Of a stretch of 64,000 nt of DNA, positions 11,736-22,635 are shown piece by piece. The notes beneath the pieces were generated by a model. It made no database searches. It was not told the DNA's origin and was given only the letters and a program-made list of their open reading frames with translations. The DNA comes from Primula veris. Taxonomy: Eukaryota > Streptophyta > Magnoliopsida > Ericales > Primulaceae. Both the position numbers and the translations under genes were made by a program. Within the stretch, counting starts at the first letter, position 1, and every line of letters starts with the position of its first letter. Location of the stretch: positions 1,989,001-2,053,000 of the forward strand of contig OY821748.1 in the NCBI GenBank assembly GCA_963682055.1, written 5' to 3'.

Positions 11736-13426
11736 ATTTGTCGGTAACAAATGAACCAGATGATTTTTTTAACTTCTTCAAATTTCACTTTATTTATTTT
11801 CTTTGCTACCATGTAATAATGTTTCATGTTTCATGTTTCAAGTTTCAAAGCTTAAAAACGTGTTACTGGTGTGGAAGTTTATACAGTTTTGATTATTTAC
11901 CATGCTTTTTACAGTTTGTTATTCATTTTCTTAACAAAGAGAGAACTCACTCTGAAAATCTATAGCCAGGACTAAGAATTAGAAGTGAACCTTGGGCCCT
12001 TGGCCATATAATCAGAACATGAAAAACTCTTCCGTACAGTCTACGTACCCTAATTTACCCCCAACAATTGAACATAATTATCCCGTTTTGTATCAAATGC
12101 TAACAATATGTTTAGTTGACCCGTTGATGGCACTAAAAGATAAAATTCGTAGTTCATTGTACTAAAGTAACTAAACAGTAAAACGTTCATACTTAACAGT
12201 AGCAAAGCATAATAATTCCTAAACAGAGCAGATACGGTTCTTACTTTTATTGAAAACAATAGTATAAAATATTGCACTGTCTAATACTAGTATAGAACTA
12301 TTTTTGCAACTATTATCACGTATAAGGTATAGAACTATTTGATTCTATATCAATGAAGCATGGATAACAATAATTACTCCAAATATCATTTTAAAACTAG
12401 TCTTGCAAAATTGACATATGGAAATATACCTACTTTATTTGTTAATATAGCACTCACATCAGCTTATCTAAGATCATTATCTATTTTAGAGAATTAAACC
12501 TCATTTCCTATTTCAGGTTTTCTATAATACATTTTTTTACAACAAATTATCTAAAATACAGATTTGTTACTACAGTTTTGACCACTATATCAAATTATCT
12601 AAAATACGCATTCTTTTATCGATTGTTAAAAAAATTATTAATTATCACTCTTCTATAAAAAAAGATAAAATTTACAAATCCATATATGAAGTACCGCCTC
12701 CTTGTCGCTATATTTTATATAGAAACAAATAAAACCATTATTTTTTTTCAATATTATAAAAGGGAACTGAATATTTTAATTTTTCAATCAGCTAATATAC
12801 ACGTATTTTCATAATGGACAATTAAATAATAACGAAAGAATTATATATAATGCTTTATGATAGGTGAAATAGTAAAGAAAAATTGAGTAGTGCTGTTAGT
12901 ACAACCTAAAAAACCTACATATAAAAGTTAACGTTTCAATCAGCCTCGACTTATTTCTTAATGGACTATAATAAAATTCGTTAGGCAACCCCTTTTAACG
13001 ATGTTTTTCTTATTTATAACACGATGACTGATTATATAGAAAGGCCAGCTTAGAAAACCAAATTGGTCTCGACAAGAAAAAAGAGGGCTAAAGGTAGTTA
13101 CAGTACAAAAATTGGTTGAACAATATTAGTGTAAAGTATAAACAATACTATATTGAGTTATGTGCCAAAAATTACTCAAGATTTTGGGAACTTAGTTGAA
13201 AATAGTATATAATTGCGCAACTATAGATTCTATATGTACATAGGACTAATGTTTCAAAGTTATTGATAAAACATGTATACTAGTCAATTAGCCGCCTCAA
13301 CATAGATGGTGAAATCCCACCAATGCAAGTGTGTAACGTGTGCATAAAATTTAACACACTTGAATTTATCATCCCCTATATTTGTTTTCCAGAGCTTTCC
13401 ATATTTTTTCATCAAAAAATTTGAAA
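11736..13426. other. Spacer between Q1 and P1, with a relic of the Q upstream region
   Basis: No gene. The first ~1,050 bp match the region downstream of Q2 (39775-43392 without its insertions), so they belong to the duplicated block. At about 12345-12430 the sequence resembles the distal Q1 upstream region (GGATAACAATAATTACTCCA followed by an AAACTAGT.TTGCAAAATTGACAT motif), although no exon follows. The last ~200 bp match the P2 promoter. Confidence 0.6.
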
Positions 13427-15952
13427 ATGTCACACACAAATTTGAAGAAAACCGAGATAGATTTTGATCGTGCTAGCGAGTTAAAGGCCTTTGACGAAAC
13501 AAAACTTGGTGTGAAAGGCCTAGTCGATGCTAAGATCGATACCATCCTCCGGATTTTTATTCACAAACCAGATACAAAAGAAACTACTACAAAGCTAGAT
13601 ATTGACGAAAATCAACTTGTTTTCCCTACTATAGACCTTAATGGCGTATTTCTAGATCCAGTTCGGCGTAGGTATATTATGGTGAAAATCCGGGAAGCAT
13701 CGGAAACTTGGGGCTTTTTTCAAATGGTAAATCATGGTATCTCCGAAAATCTGTTGAATGAAATGATAGCTGGGATTTTGAGATTTTTTGAGCAAGACAA
13801 TGAGATGAGAAAAAAGTGGTACACTAGAGATTCAACAAAAGCCGTTGTTTATAATAGCAACTTTGATTTGTATCGTACACCAACGGTTAATTGACGTTTA
13901 GTTATATGGCTCCTATAGCTCCGGCTCCAGAGGAGTTGCCTGAACAATACAGGTACTTTTATATTCATATACTTGCACCGTATAATGCAGAAAAACATAA
14001 ATATTTATATTTTAATTTCAGTTTTTACGGATGCAACCAGTTTTCCAATTGGAGTTTATTAAGACTTTAAGGCTATTACAACATGCTCTATATCCTTGTT
14101 GAGTTCTTGTTTGGTGATTTAGTTCCGGATTTGAGGATTATGTGATTACTCACTTTCTATTATTGAAAAAATGGAGGAAAAAAAAAAGAAGTTTTATTTT
14201 GTATTTTAAATTAGTGATAAGCAAGAGCTGTTACAAAAATTAAATAATAAGAGGGTGATCTGCTTGATGAATATCTTTGGAAATCGAGGAAAAGGCCATA
14301 TCAATAAAAATGTTGCTTATTTTTACTAATTATCTTTGTAAGTGACGTATAAACAAAATCGACGGTAGCCATAACACGTGAAAGAGTTACTGGCAGTAAG
14401 TTACCAAACCCTAAGCTGCTTTTTATTGGAAAAAGAAATGGACAGAAAATGTAAATATATTACCAGAAGGATTACCATTTTTTTTAATAAATTTATCCAA
14501 TTGTCAAGAACAATAACTACGAAAGAAAAAGGTTTATTATAATAATGCCTCTTGAATCAATGTGTTACAGGGATATAATGCTAGAGTATTCAAAAGAAGT
14601 GATGAGCCTAGGCGAAACCCTACTCGAGCTATTTTCAGAGGGTCTTGGCCGGGCTTGAACCAAACAAACTAAAAGAAATGGGATGCGCGGAGGGGCTTGC
14701 TCTTCTTGGACATAATTACCCGTCGTGTCCACAACCAGAATTAGCAATTGGCACAAACAAACATTCAGATAATTCTTTTCTGACTGTGCTTTTACAAGAC
14801 CAGGTCGGAGGGCTTCAAGTTCTCCATCGAGACCGTTGGATCAATGTCCCCCCTATCCCTGGTGCTCTTGTGGTAAACATTGGAGACTTCTTACAAGTAA
14901 ACCTTTTTCCATCCTTTGCTTTTCGTGTGTTTAAATTAGTTTTGAAATGTATTAAATTGATGTTTTTACAGTCATATGCTTCTCTATATTTTTGCAGATA
15001 TACAGATGATATGAATTTAATACAATACACCATAACGTTAAAATCTTGAATCATCTGGAAAAAATGGAAAGTATATATTTTAAAGTACACATAGAAATTT
15101 CGAAAAGAGAGCTTTTTTGTTAGTTTGTAGTTGGGTATGAATTATGAAAAAAGTAAATCCATTTCTCAAAAAATAGCAGACAATGTAGTTATGTAGACTT
15201 AGATTTCATGCTAGTTATTCTGCATAAGTTTAAGCAGCAGCAACTTTTCTGAATATCTATGACATGACCTATTTTTAAATAAATTCTTGCCATTGAATTT
15301 TAAATAAATATCTTTGGGGATTCTAATAAATTGGTTTATAAACTCCTTGTAAAAAAGGCAACAAAAACAAGTAAATCTTCCATTTACGAGAAATGCAGAG
15401 GAGCCATTGTCAGAAATATGGTGTCTTTTACTATGTTGTATATTGGTCATAACTTTTGAACAAGATTAATTTGATGTGAACTTGGTCATTCAGAAACCAG
15501 AATCAGTCCTAGAATTTTATGTTCAGTTATTCGTGCATGTATGCATCAATCTAGATTAAATCCGAATATGCAATTTATGTATTTGGTAGGTATAAGATTA
15601 TGATGTATTTGAATCCAGCTTACAAGGAATTTCATCTTATAATTCATAATGACATAGGCTCATATTAATCTTTCGAAATACTGTTCTTGCATATTATCAG
15701 CTGGTGTCAAACGACAAATTTAAGAGCGTTGAGCATAGAGTTCCAGCAAACAAGGTTGGACCGAGAATTTCAGTAGCAAGCTTTTTCTACACCGGCATGT
15801 TACCATCAGCAAGAGTTTTTGGGCCTATCAAAGAGCTATTATCAGAGGAAAACCCCCCAAGGTACAAGGAAACGACCATGAAAGAATACGCGGAATACTA
15901 TACAGGCAAAGGTCTAGATGGGAATTCTGCACTTCCGTTTTTCAAGCTTTAA
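13427..15952 (+). pseudogene. 2-oxoglutarate/Fe(II) dioxygenase pseudogene (copy P1)
   Basis: Close copy of P2 with exons at 13427-13952, 14571-14896 and 15701-15952 and all splice sites still present. ATG at 13427 chosen by alignment to P2. Two disabling changes against P2: a 10 bp deletion after 13893 (P2 has GAGGGACTCG there), which removes the conserved WRD block and creates TGA at 13892-13894; and a 4 bp insertion (CCGG) near 14649-14653 in exon 2, followed by another TGA. Downstream parts still show the iron-binding HSD (KHSDNSFLT), VEHRV and PRIS, so loss is recent. A MITE and a gypsy element lie just downstream. Confidence 0.9.
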
Positions 15953-16120
15953 AGCGACAATGAGGCAATATGAGCCATAAAAATAAAGCGAGTCCTTGTA
16001 ATACCAACAAGTTTTTGCAATGGTAAAAGCGAGAATGAAGTGTTGAATTTGAAGGCAATTTCAGCCATAAACTTGAATTGAATCTTGATGCTATCAATAA
16101 ATTCATGTAATAATTAGAAC

Positions 16121-16624
16121 GGGAAAAAATACATTTACTACCCCAAACTATAGTACGGTTAACGATTTGGGTACCCACCTTTTAAATTTTCCAATTTAGA
16201 TACCACACTATAATAAATTTCCAATTTAGGTACTACCGTCTTAATAAATCACGAAATTATGTTACATGACATTTGACAAACATTAATTTGATATGTTAAT
16301 TTGACAATTTTGCACAAAAATATGCCATCCTAGAAAAACTTTTAGCATATAATCCAAATTTAGTATATAATCCAAAATTTTGTTATTTGTGAAATTGGGG
16401 AAAATATTTTTATACGATGACATATTTTTATACAAAATTATCAAATTAGCCTCTCAAATTAATGTTTGTCAAATGTCACGTGACGTGATTCCGTGATTTA
16501 TTTAGACGGTGGTACCTAAATTGGAAATTTATTATAGTGTGGTACCTAAATTGGAAAATTTGAAAGGTGGGTACCCAAATCATTAAAAACAGATAGTTTG
16601 GTGTACTAAACATATAAAACCCCG
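16121..16624. mobile_element. MULE-like MITE with long inverted repeats
   Basis: 504 bp, no coding capacity. Arms of about 180 bp are near-perfect inverted repeats (left AACGATTTGGGTACCCACCT; right reads the same on the other strand). Flanked by AATTAGAAC (16112-16120) and AACTAGAAC (16625-16633), a 9 bp duplication with one mismatch, as for Mutator-like elements. Absent downstream of P2, so it arrived after the P duplication. A relative lies at 56128-56629. Confidence 0.75.
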
Positions 16625-16673
16625 AACTAGAACTGTAAGGAAGTTTGAGGGATCAAACTTGTGGTTTTGCTGT

Positions 16674-17243
16674 TGATAGAACATAAAAATCAGACCCGAA
16701 TATTTTATTCGGGTCATAATCAACCCACTTTATAAATGGGTATCCAACGCTTAAATGGGTCATCTCATACTTTTTATAAGGAATTGAGGTGCTACTACCC
16801 TAAAGCCCAAGCCCAATAAAAGGGGGACCCTCGTCTGAAAACTCCCTGGGATGAAGACATTTGTCAATATCCTAGAAGGCGCAGTTGCCTATAAATAGCC
16901 AACTACCCCTCCTAGAAAAGGACCAGAAAATCTATCCAAAAAATATAGAGAGAAGTTAAGAAAAGAGAGAAACTAACCAAAGCATATCACTTCGAGAAAT
17001 AAACCGAGACAAGACAGCCGAGCACCGAATAAAAGAGGAGAAAGATCAAGACGAGAGATTAAATAGTTATATCGAGCATAATCGTAAAACCGAAATACTG
17101 ATCCGAGCAAATGTAATAGTCCGAATAAGGACAATAATCCAAGCAATAATAGAGATCAGGAAGTATCATTTACTCGTGGTTTATTTATCATTATATCATT
17201 GTTGAAAGGCCTAACGCGACCGACCAAAGTTATGGCCTTATCA
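16674..17243 (+). repeat. 5' LTR of gypsy element
   Basis: 570 bp, ends TG..CA. TATAAATA at 16890-16897. Differs from the 3' LTR at one base that I can find (AATCCAAGCA here, AATCCGAGCA there). Confidence 0.95.
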
Positions 17244-17245
17244 AA

Positions 17246-17263
17246 TGGCGCCGTCTCCGGGAA
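17246..17263 (+). other. Primer-binding site, tRNA-Asp-like
   Basis: TGGCGCCGTCTCCGGGAA, two bases after the LTR. It matches the complement of the plant tRNA-Asp 3' end (TGGCGCCGTTGCCGGGGA) with a few mismatches. Confidence 0.75.
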
Positions 17264-17322
17264 TCATCTAGTTCCCAACTAGTTTAGAATTCGAATACCA
17301 ATACTCTGCCAGACGAGCGACA

Positions 17323-20300
17323 ATGGTTACCAATGTAGAGGAAACCCATCCCGAGATAGTAGAGACCAATAACCAAAACACGCGAATTAGCCAACAAGAC
17401 CTCGACGATCTACTCGCTATCCGCGACAGATATGAAGCTATCCAATCCGGAAACCAACCAACAACCTCCTACATCAACCAAGAACAACCGGTCGAACCAC
17501 CCCGACATTTCATCGAAGGGATTGTCGACGAACACCTTTCGTCTTCGGAGGACGAACAAGACGTGCCCGTATTAAGGCGTGCACGAAAACGCTTAACCGG
17601 GTCCCAAGCAGGGCCGAGCTCAAGAGTCCCTTTGCCTACGGCCTCGGTCAACTCCGGTGCTCGTTTACAAACGGGCGAGGCCCGTCAGTTTGGTATGCCC
17701 GAGGATCAGGTACTCGGACAGTCGCCCCGACTGCCGACTAATTCTCCGAGGATGATTACACCACCCACAGTGGAGGTACAACATATCGTTCCATCAGCCG
17801 ATGAAAGGAACTACACCCAGCTACAAGCTCAGCTGGCGGCATGCATGACGGCCATGACAGCGGCCGGCATCGTATTGCCAGTTATCCAACCCGACAAAGA
17901 CTCACGCCATGAAGTGGAAGATTCTGCCTACAGGGCCGCCCTGGAGGCAGCGGGTCGGCGACCCGATACAAGAGTCCCCCACCAAGGGGGCAATGTCCCA
18001 ATAACTATCGTCCATCCGAACACTCATATTGAACGTGTCCACACAAACACGAAGGACGATAGATATCCCGAATACAGGATCGGGGAGGGATATGGCCCAC
18101 CACCACATCAGGGAGGATACCCTCCCCCCTACCAAGTCACGGATGACGCGTTCCAACAGGCTTGGAATGTATGCCAAGAAACCCCGTGTGCTGAACAGAT
18201 CACGCGGTACCGCAATCCTATGGGATTCGTCATCCCCGAATTCAGGCTCTATGACGGGAAGAGTTGCCCTATCGACCATCTGAGGCACTACAAGACGAAG
18301 ATGGAACTGTGGAGTGATGACCATGCACTGATGTGCAAATTTTTCAAAAACAGCTTGGGTCAAGAGGCTTCGTCATGGTATCATAACTTACCACGGGGCT
18401 CCATTAGAAACTGGGCAGAACTGCTAAGAGCGTACTCCACCCGATACGCCGCTCATCGGAAAAAGAAGGTTAGTATCGAAACCCTTCTTAAAATGACGAT
18501 GATACCAAATGAAAGGCTCAACGATTACTGCATACGTTTTATCGACGTAGCAAACCAGATTCCACAATATGCCAATAATATAGCCATCCAAAACTTTATC
18601 AATTCCATCCCTAATGGTTATTGGGCGAGAAGGAAGTTCATAGGCAAAAACGGGAAGAAGAGAGTCTGTATAGACTTCACCAACCTCAACAAAGCCTGCC
18701 CGAGGGACCACTTTCCCCTTCCAAGGATCGATCAACTGGTGGACGCAACAGCGGGAGCAGAACGGATGACCTTCCTCGACGCGTACTCAGGATACCATCA
18801 AATTCCCCTCGCCCGTGAGGATCAAGAAAAGACTTCATTTATATCGCCTTTGGGAAATTATTGCTATACGGTAATGCCGTTCGGTCTACGCAATGCGGGG
18901 GCAACATACCAAAGGATGATAACACGGGTATGTCGAGATCATATAGGGAAAACAATGGAGGTATACATAGACGACATGGTCGTCAAAAGCGAAAGAGCCA
19001 CATCCCACCTTCAAGATATCAGGGACGTTTTCCGAACGCTGGGCGAGCACAAACTGAAACTCAATGCGAGCAAGTGTGCATTTGGCATCAGCAAAGGGAA
19101 ATTCTTGGGACATATGGTTAGCCGACGAGGAATAGAGGCCAATCCCGATCAAATAACGGCTCTACGAAACCTAGCGGCGCCCAAGAATAAAAAACAGGTA
19201 CAAGAGCTCACGGGAATGATGGCCGCGCTGAGCAGGTTCATTAGCCGATCCGCAGATAAGGGACGGCCATTTTTCGAATCACTCAAGAAGGATAGAAAAT
19301 TCGTCTGGGACCCGGAATGTGAAGCTTCGTTCAACAATCTCAAAGAGTACTTGAGGACATTGCCACTGCTAGTAAGGCCGAACAGAGGAGACATTCTGGC
19401 ATGCTACCTAGCAGTTTCCTCTACAGCTGTGAGCGCGGTCATCCTGAGAGAAGAAGGTCGCGAACAATTTCCGATCTACTTCATCAGCAAGACTCTGGTC
19501 GAAGCCGAAACACGTTATCTACCCTTGGAAAAGCTGTGTCTGGCATTGGTCGTCGCAACCAGGAAGTTGCCACACTATTTCATAGCTCATCAGGTCCGGG
19601 TATACACAAAATTTCATATTAAAGAGTCGCTTCGACGGACGGACATTAGCGGCCGAGTTGCCGCCTGGGGGGTCGAGCTATCCCAATTTCATATCGAGTT
19701 TGCACCCCGCCACGCCATAAAGGGACAAGTCCTGGCCGATTTCGTCGCAGAATTCACCGAAGGCTATGACGAGCCTTTGGCACTCTCTCCACAATCACAC
19801 TGGCAGATACATGTCGACGGATCAGCCACCAAGGACGGATCGGGATCAGGGATCGTCCTAAAGTCCAGCGAGGGAGCAATCATCGAAAAAAGCATAAAAC
19901 TGGGCTTCCGAGCTACCAACAATGAGGCGGAATACGAGGCCATGATAAATGGCATGCTTATTGCCCGGTCCCTCGGATGCTCCCACTTAATTGCAAGCTC
20001 AGACTCCATGCTCATCGTCAATCAAGCCATCGACGAGTACCAAGCGAAAGATGATAGAATGATCCTCTACCAAGAGAAAGTCCAAAGCTTGATGGCAACC
20101 TTCGAACAGTGCGAGTTAGTAAGAATCAATCGCACCGAGAATGCACATGCCGATGCATTGGCCACCCTAGCCTCGACACTAACATTGTCCGACACCCGGT
20201 CGATCACCGTGGAACTACTGCCGACCCCGAGCATAATAAAAAGGGTAAACCGGGTAACATCGATACAGTACGAACTAGGATGGATGGAGGATATGACCCA

Positions 20301-21531
20301 TTATCTGCGAAATGGAACGCTTCCAATCGACAAGATAAAAGCGCTGAAAATTACAAGAAAAGCTTCTCGCTTCTGGCTATCCGAGGACGATAAACTATAC
20401 AAATCCAGTTACCGGGGACCATATCTACTGTGCGTTCCGACCGAGCTACAACTGCCGGTCTTGGAAGAAATCCACGAAGGATCTTGCGGAGCACACATCA
20501 AAGGGCGATCCCTTGCAAACAAGGCAGTGACCCAAGGATATTGGTGGCCCTATATCAAGCGAGACGCCGATGCATACGTCCAACGATGCGACAAGTGCCA
20601 ACGATTCGCCAAGATACCACGGCTCCCTACATCTATGATGACCCCGGTATCAGCGCCATGGCCGTTCGCTCAATGGGCAATCGATTTGGTCGGTAAACTC
20701 CCAAGAGCACCCGGGAATGTGGAATATCTGATCGTTGCGACTGATTATTTCACCAAATGGGTCGAAGCTAAACCCCTCCGAGAAATCAAAGCCAGCAACG
20801 TCAAACAATTCATTTGGGAATACATCATAACTAGGTTCGGTATACCGTACGCTATAGTCGCCGACAACGGAACCCAGTTCAAAGATGCCAATTTACAGCT
20901 GTGGTATGAGGAACTCGGTATCCGAAAATTCTATTCGACGCCGACATACCCACAAGGGAACGGGCAAGCCGAAGTGTCAAACCGAACAATATTAGACGGC
21001 ATCAAGACCACCCTTGAACAGGCAAAGGGGAGGTGGCCCGAGCGGCTACTCAACGTTTTATGGTCGTGCCGAACTACACCCAAGACGGGCACCAAGGAAA
21101 CCCCGTTTAGCTTAGCATACGGTGTTGAGGCCGTCATACCGACAGAGATCGGGCTACCTACGCTCCGAACAACGTTGGTCGAGCAGGGAAATAATGAACA
21201 AAGAATGAGAGAAGAGCTCGACATGATAGACGAGAAACGAGAGATAGCGGCCCTTACCTTAGCTAAATACCAACAAAGCGTAAAGCAAACCTATGACAAG
21301 AGAGTAAAAGGATCTAAAGAATTCATGGTAGGAGAACTGGTGCTGCGACGAGTGACGGTCTATACCCGCAACGAAATACATGGCAAACTGAGCCCTACTT
21401 GGGAAGGCCCATACGAAATCGTCAAGCGAACAAGTCCAGTCTCTTACAAAATCAAAAGCGTCCTGTTCGCCAACAGCCGAGGGGAAAAGAATTCTTGGAA
21501 CGTGGCTAACCTAAAGAAGTACTACATATAG
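17323..21531 (+). CDS. Gypsy gag-pol frame with internal deletion (Gag fused to reverse transcriptase)
   Basis: 1,402 aa without stops. Residues 1 to ~430 are Gag (retrotransposon gag region around FRLYDGKSCPIDHLRHYKTK). The frame then passes at residues ~431-442 (18613-18650) directly into the reverse transcriptase at KNGKKRVCIDFTNLNKACP. The CCHC knuckle, the aspartic protease (no DTG/DSG motif) and the N-terminal RT segment are absent. RT active residues are D486 (FLDAYSG) and D550/D551 (YIDDM). RNase H follows, then an archaeal-type RNase H (HVDGSATKDGSGSG, D832), an HHCC zinc domain (CDKCQRF), the integrase core (D1121 in WAIDLVG, VADNGTQF, a later glutamate) and a C-terminal domain. No chromodomain. 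RT before integrase defines Ty3/gypsy. Without a protease it should not mature its own Gag. Confidence 0.9.
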   Translation: MVTNVEETHPEIVETNNQNTRISQQDLDDLLAIRDRYEAIQSGNQPTTSYINQEQPVEPPRHFIEGIVDEHLSSSEDEQDVPVLRRARKRLTGSQAGPSSRVPLPTASVNSGARLQTGEARQFGMPEDQVLGQSPRLPTNSPRMITPPTVEVQHIVPSADERNYTQLQAQLAACMTAMTAAGIVLPVIQPDKDSRHEVEDSAYRAALEAAGRRPDTRVPHQGGNVPITIVHPNTHIERVHTNTKDDRYPEYRIGEGYGPPPHQGGYPPPYQVTDDAFQQAWNVCQETPCAEQITRYRNPMGFVIPEFRLYDGKSCPIDHLRHYKTKMELWSDDHALMCKFFKNSLGQEASSWYHNLPRGSIRNWAELLRAYSTRYAAHRKKKVSIETLLKMTMIPNERLNDYCIRFIDVANQIPQYANNIAIQNFINSIPNGYWARRKFIGKNGKKRVCIDFTNLNKACPRDHFPLPRIDQLVDATAGAERMTFLDAYSGYHQIPLAREDQEKTSFISPLGNYCYTVMPFGLRNAGATYQRMITRVCRDHIGKTMEVYIDDMVVKSERATSHLQDIRDVFRTLGEHKLKLNASKCAFGISKGKFLGHMVSRRGIEANPDQITALRNLAAPKNKKQVQELTGMMAALSRFISRSADKGRPFFESLKKDRKFVWDPECEASFNNLKEYLRTLPLLVRPNRGDILACYLAVSSTAVSAVILREEGREQFPIYFISKTLVEAETRYLPLEKLCLALVVATRKLPHYFIAHQVRVYTKFHIKESLRRTDISGRVAAWGVELSQFHIEFAPRHAIKGQVLADFVAEFTEGYDEPLALSPQSHWQIHVDGSATKDGSGSGIVLKSSEGAIIEKSIKLGFRATNNEAEYEAMINGMLIARSLGCSHLIASSDSMLIVNQAIDEYQAKDDRMILYQEKVQSLMATFEQCELVRINRTENAHADALATLASTLTLSDTRSITVELLPTPSIIKRVNRVTSIQYELGWMEDMTHYLRNGTLPIDKIKALKITRKASRFWLSEDDKLYKSSYRGPYLLCVPTELQLPVLEEIHEGSCGAHIKGRSLANKAVTQGYWWPYIKRDADAYVQRCDKCQRFAKIPRLPTSMMTPVSAPWPFAQWAIDLVGKLPRAPGNVEYLIVATDYFTKWVEAKPLREIKASNVKQFIWEYIITRFGIPYAIVADNGTQFKDANLQLWYEELGIRKFYSTPTYPQGNGQAEVSNRTILDGIKTTLEQAKGRWPERLLNVLWSCRTTPKTGTKETPFSLAYGVEAVIPTEIGLPTLRTTLVEQGNNEQRMREELDMIDEKREIAALTLAKYQQSVKQTYDKRVKGSKEFMVGELVLRRVTVYTRNEIHGKLSPTWEGPYEIVKRTSPVSYKIKSVLFANSRGEKNSWNVANLKKYYI

Positions 21532-21649
21532 GCAATGCTCCGAATACAAGTACAAGTACAGGTGCTACCTTACCCTTCTTGCTTAATGGTGTTATCTTTC
21601 TTCTTTTGAATGAATAAAATATATTATTATGCTGTCTACTAATACCATG

Positions 21650-22345
21650 AGATTCTCAACATGGCCAAAGTGCCTAGAATACTATGAAATCCCGTAAATG
21701 GCGTGTTACCGAAGGAACGTCTAGGGATACTATGAAATTCCCAGCATGGCCGAAGTGCCTAGGAATACAATGAAAGTCCGTAAATGGCGTGTTACCAAAG
21801 GAACGTCTAGGCATACTATGAAATTCCCAACATGGCCGAAGTGCCTAGGAATACAATGAAAGTCCGTAAATGGCGTGTTACCAAAGGAACGTCTAGGCAT
21901 ACTATGAAATTCCCAGCATGGCCGAAGTGCCTAGGAATACAATGAAAGTCCATAAATGGCGTGTTACCAAAGGAACGTCTAGGCATACTATGAAATTCCC
22001 AGCATGGCCGAAGTGCCTAGGAATACAATGAAAGTCCGTAAATGGCGTGTTACCAAAGGAACGTCTAGGCATACTATGAAATTCCCAACATGGCCGAAGT
22101 GCCTAGGAATACAATGAAAGTCCGTAAATGGCGTGTTACCAAAGGAACGTCTAGGCATACTATGAAATTCCCAGCATGGCCGAAGTGCCTAGGAATACTA
22201 TGAAATTCCCAGCATGGCCGAAGTGCCTAGGAATACAATGAAAGTCCGTAAATGGCGTGTTACCAAAGGAACGTCTAGGCATACTATGAAATTCCCAACA
22301 TGGCGTGTTACCGAAGGAACGCCTAGGAATACTATGAAATTTATA
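21650..22345 (+). repeat. 86 bp minisatellite in gypsy element
   Basis: About eight tandem units. The marker AATGGCGTGTTACC recurs at 21697, 21783, 21869, 21955, 22041 and 22127, exactly 86 bp apart, then at 22251 after an irregular 124 bp step. Each unit also holds CATGGCCGAAGTGCCTAGGA. It follows pol directly, the hypervariable position known to seed satellites in Tat-type elements. Confidence 0.93.
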
Positions 22346-22635
22346 TGCAGGTACAATGCAAGGAATTATTCAGGTCCACTTTACGACGGCGATGCAATAT
22401 AAATTGGCTAAAACAATGAAGGAGAATCAATCTAAGCAACAAAATATCAACAAGAAGCATCTCCAAAACAGGAATAACGAAATAACAAATGATTTAGCAA
22501 GGAAAAATCGATCCAATCAATTAAATAGCAATACGGCAATGGAAAGGTACAAAACAGGAATAAAAAAATCACATATATAGTCCTCGCCCGCATTACGGAG
22601 GCAACAAGAAGATCAACGCCACTAAAGAGATTCAT

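Noticed and set aside
21650..22345. Regular repeat considered as a CRISPR array
   Set aside because: Adjacent 86 bp units without spacers, inside a plant retroelement; it is a minisatellite.
22214..22402. 62 aa frame over the 86 bp minisatellite
   Set aside because: Repeat-derived and ends directly after the array; 86 is not a multiple of 3, so the frame is not kept between units.
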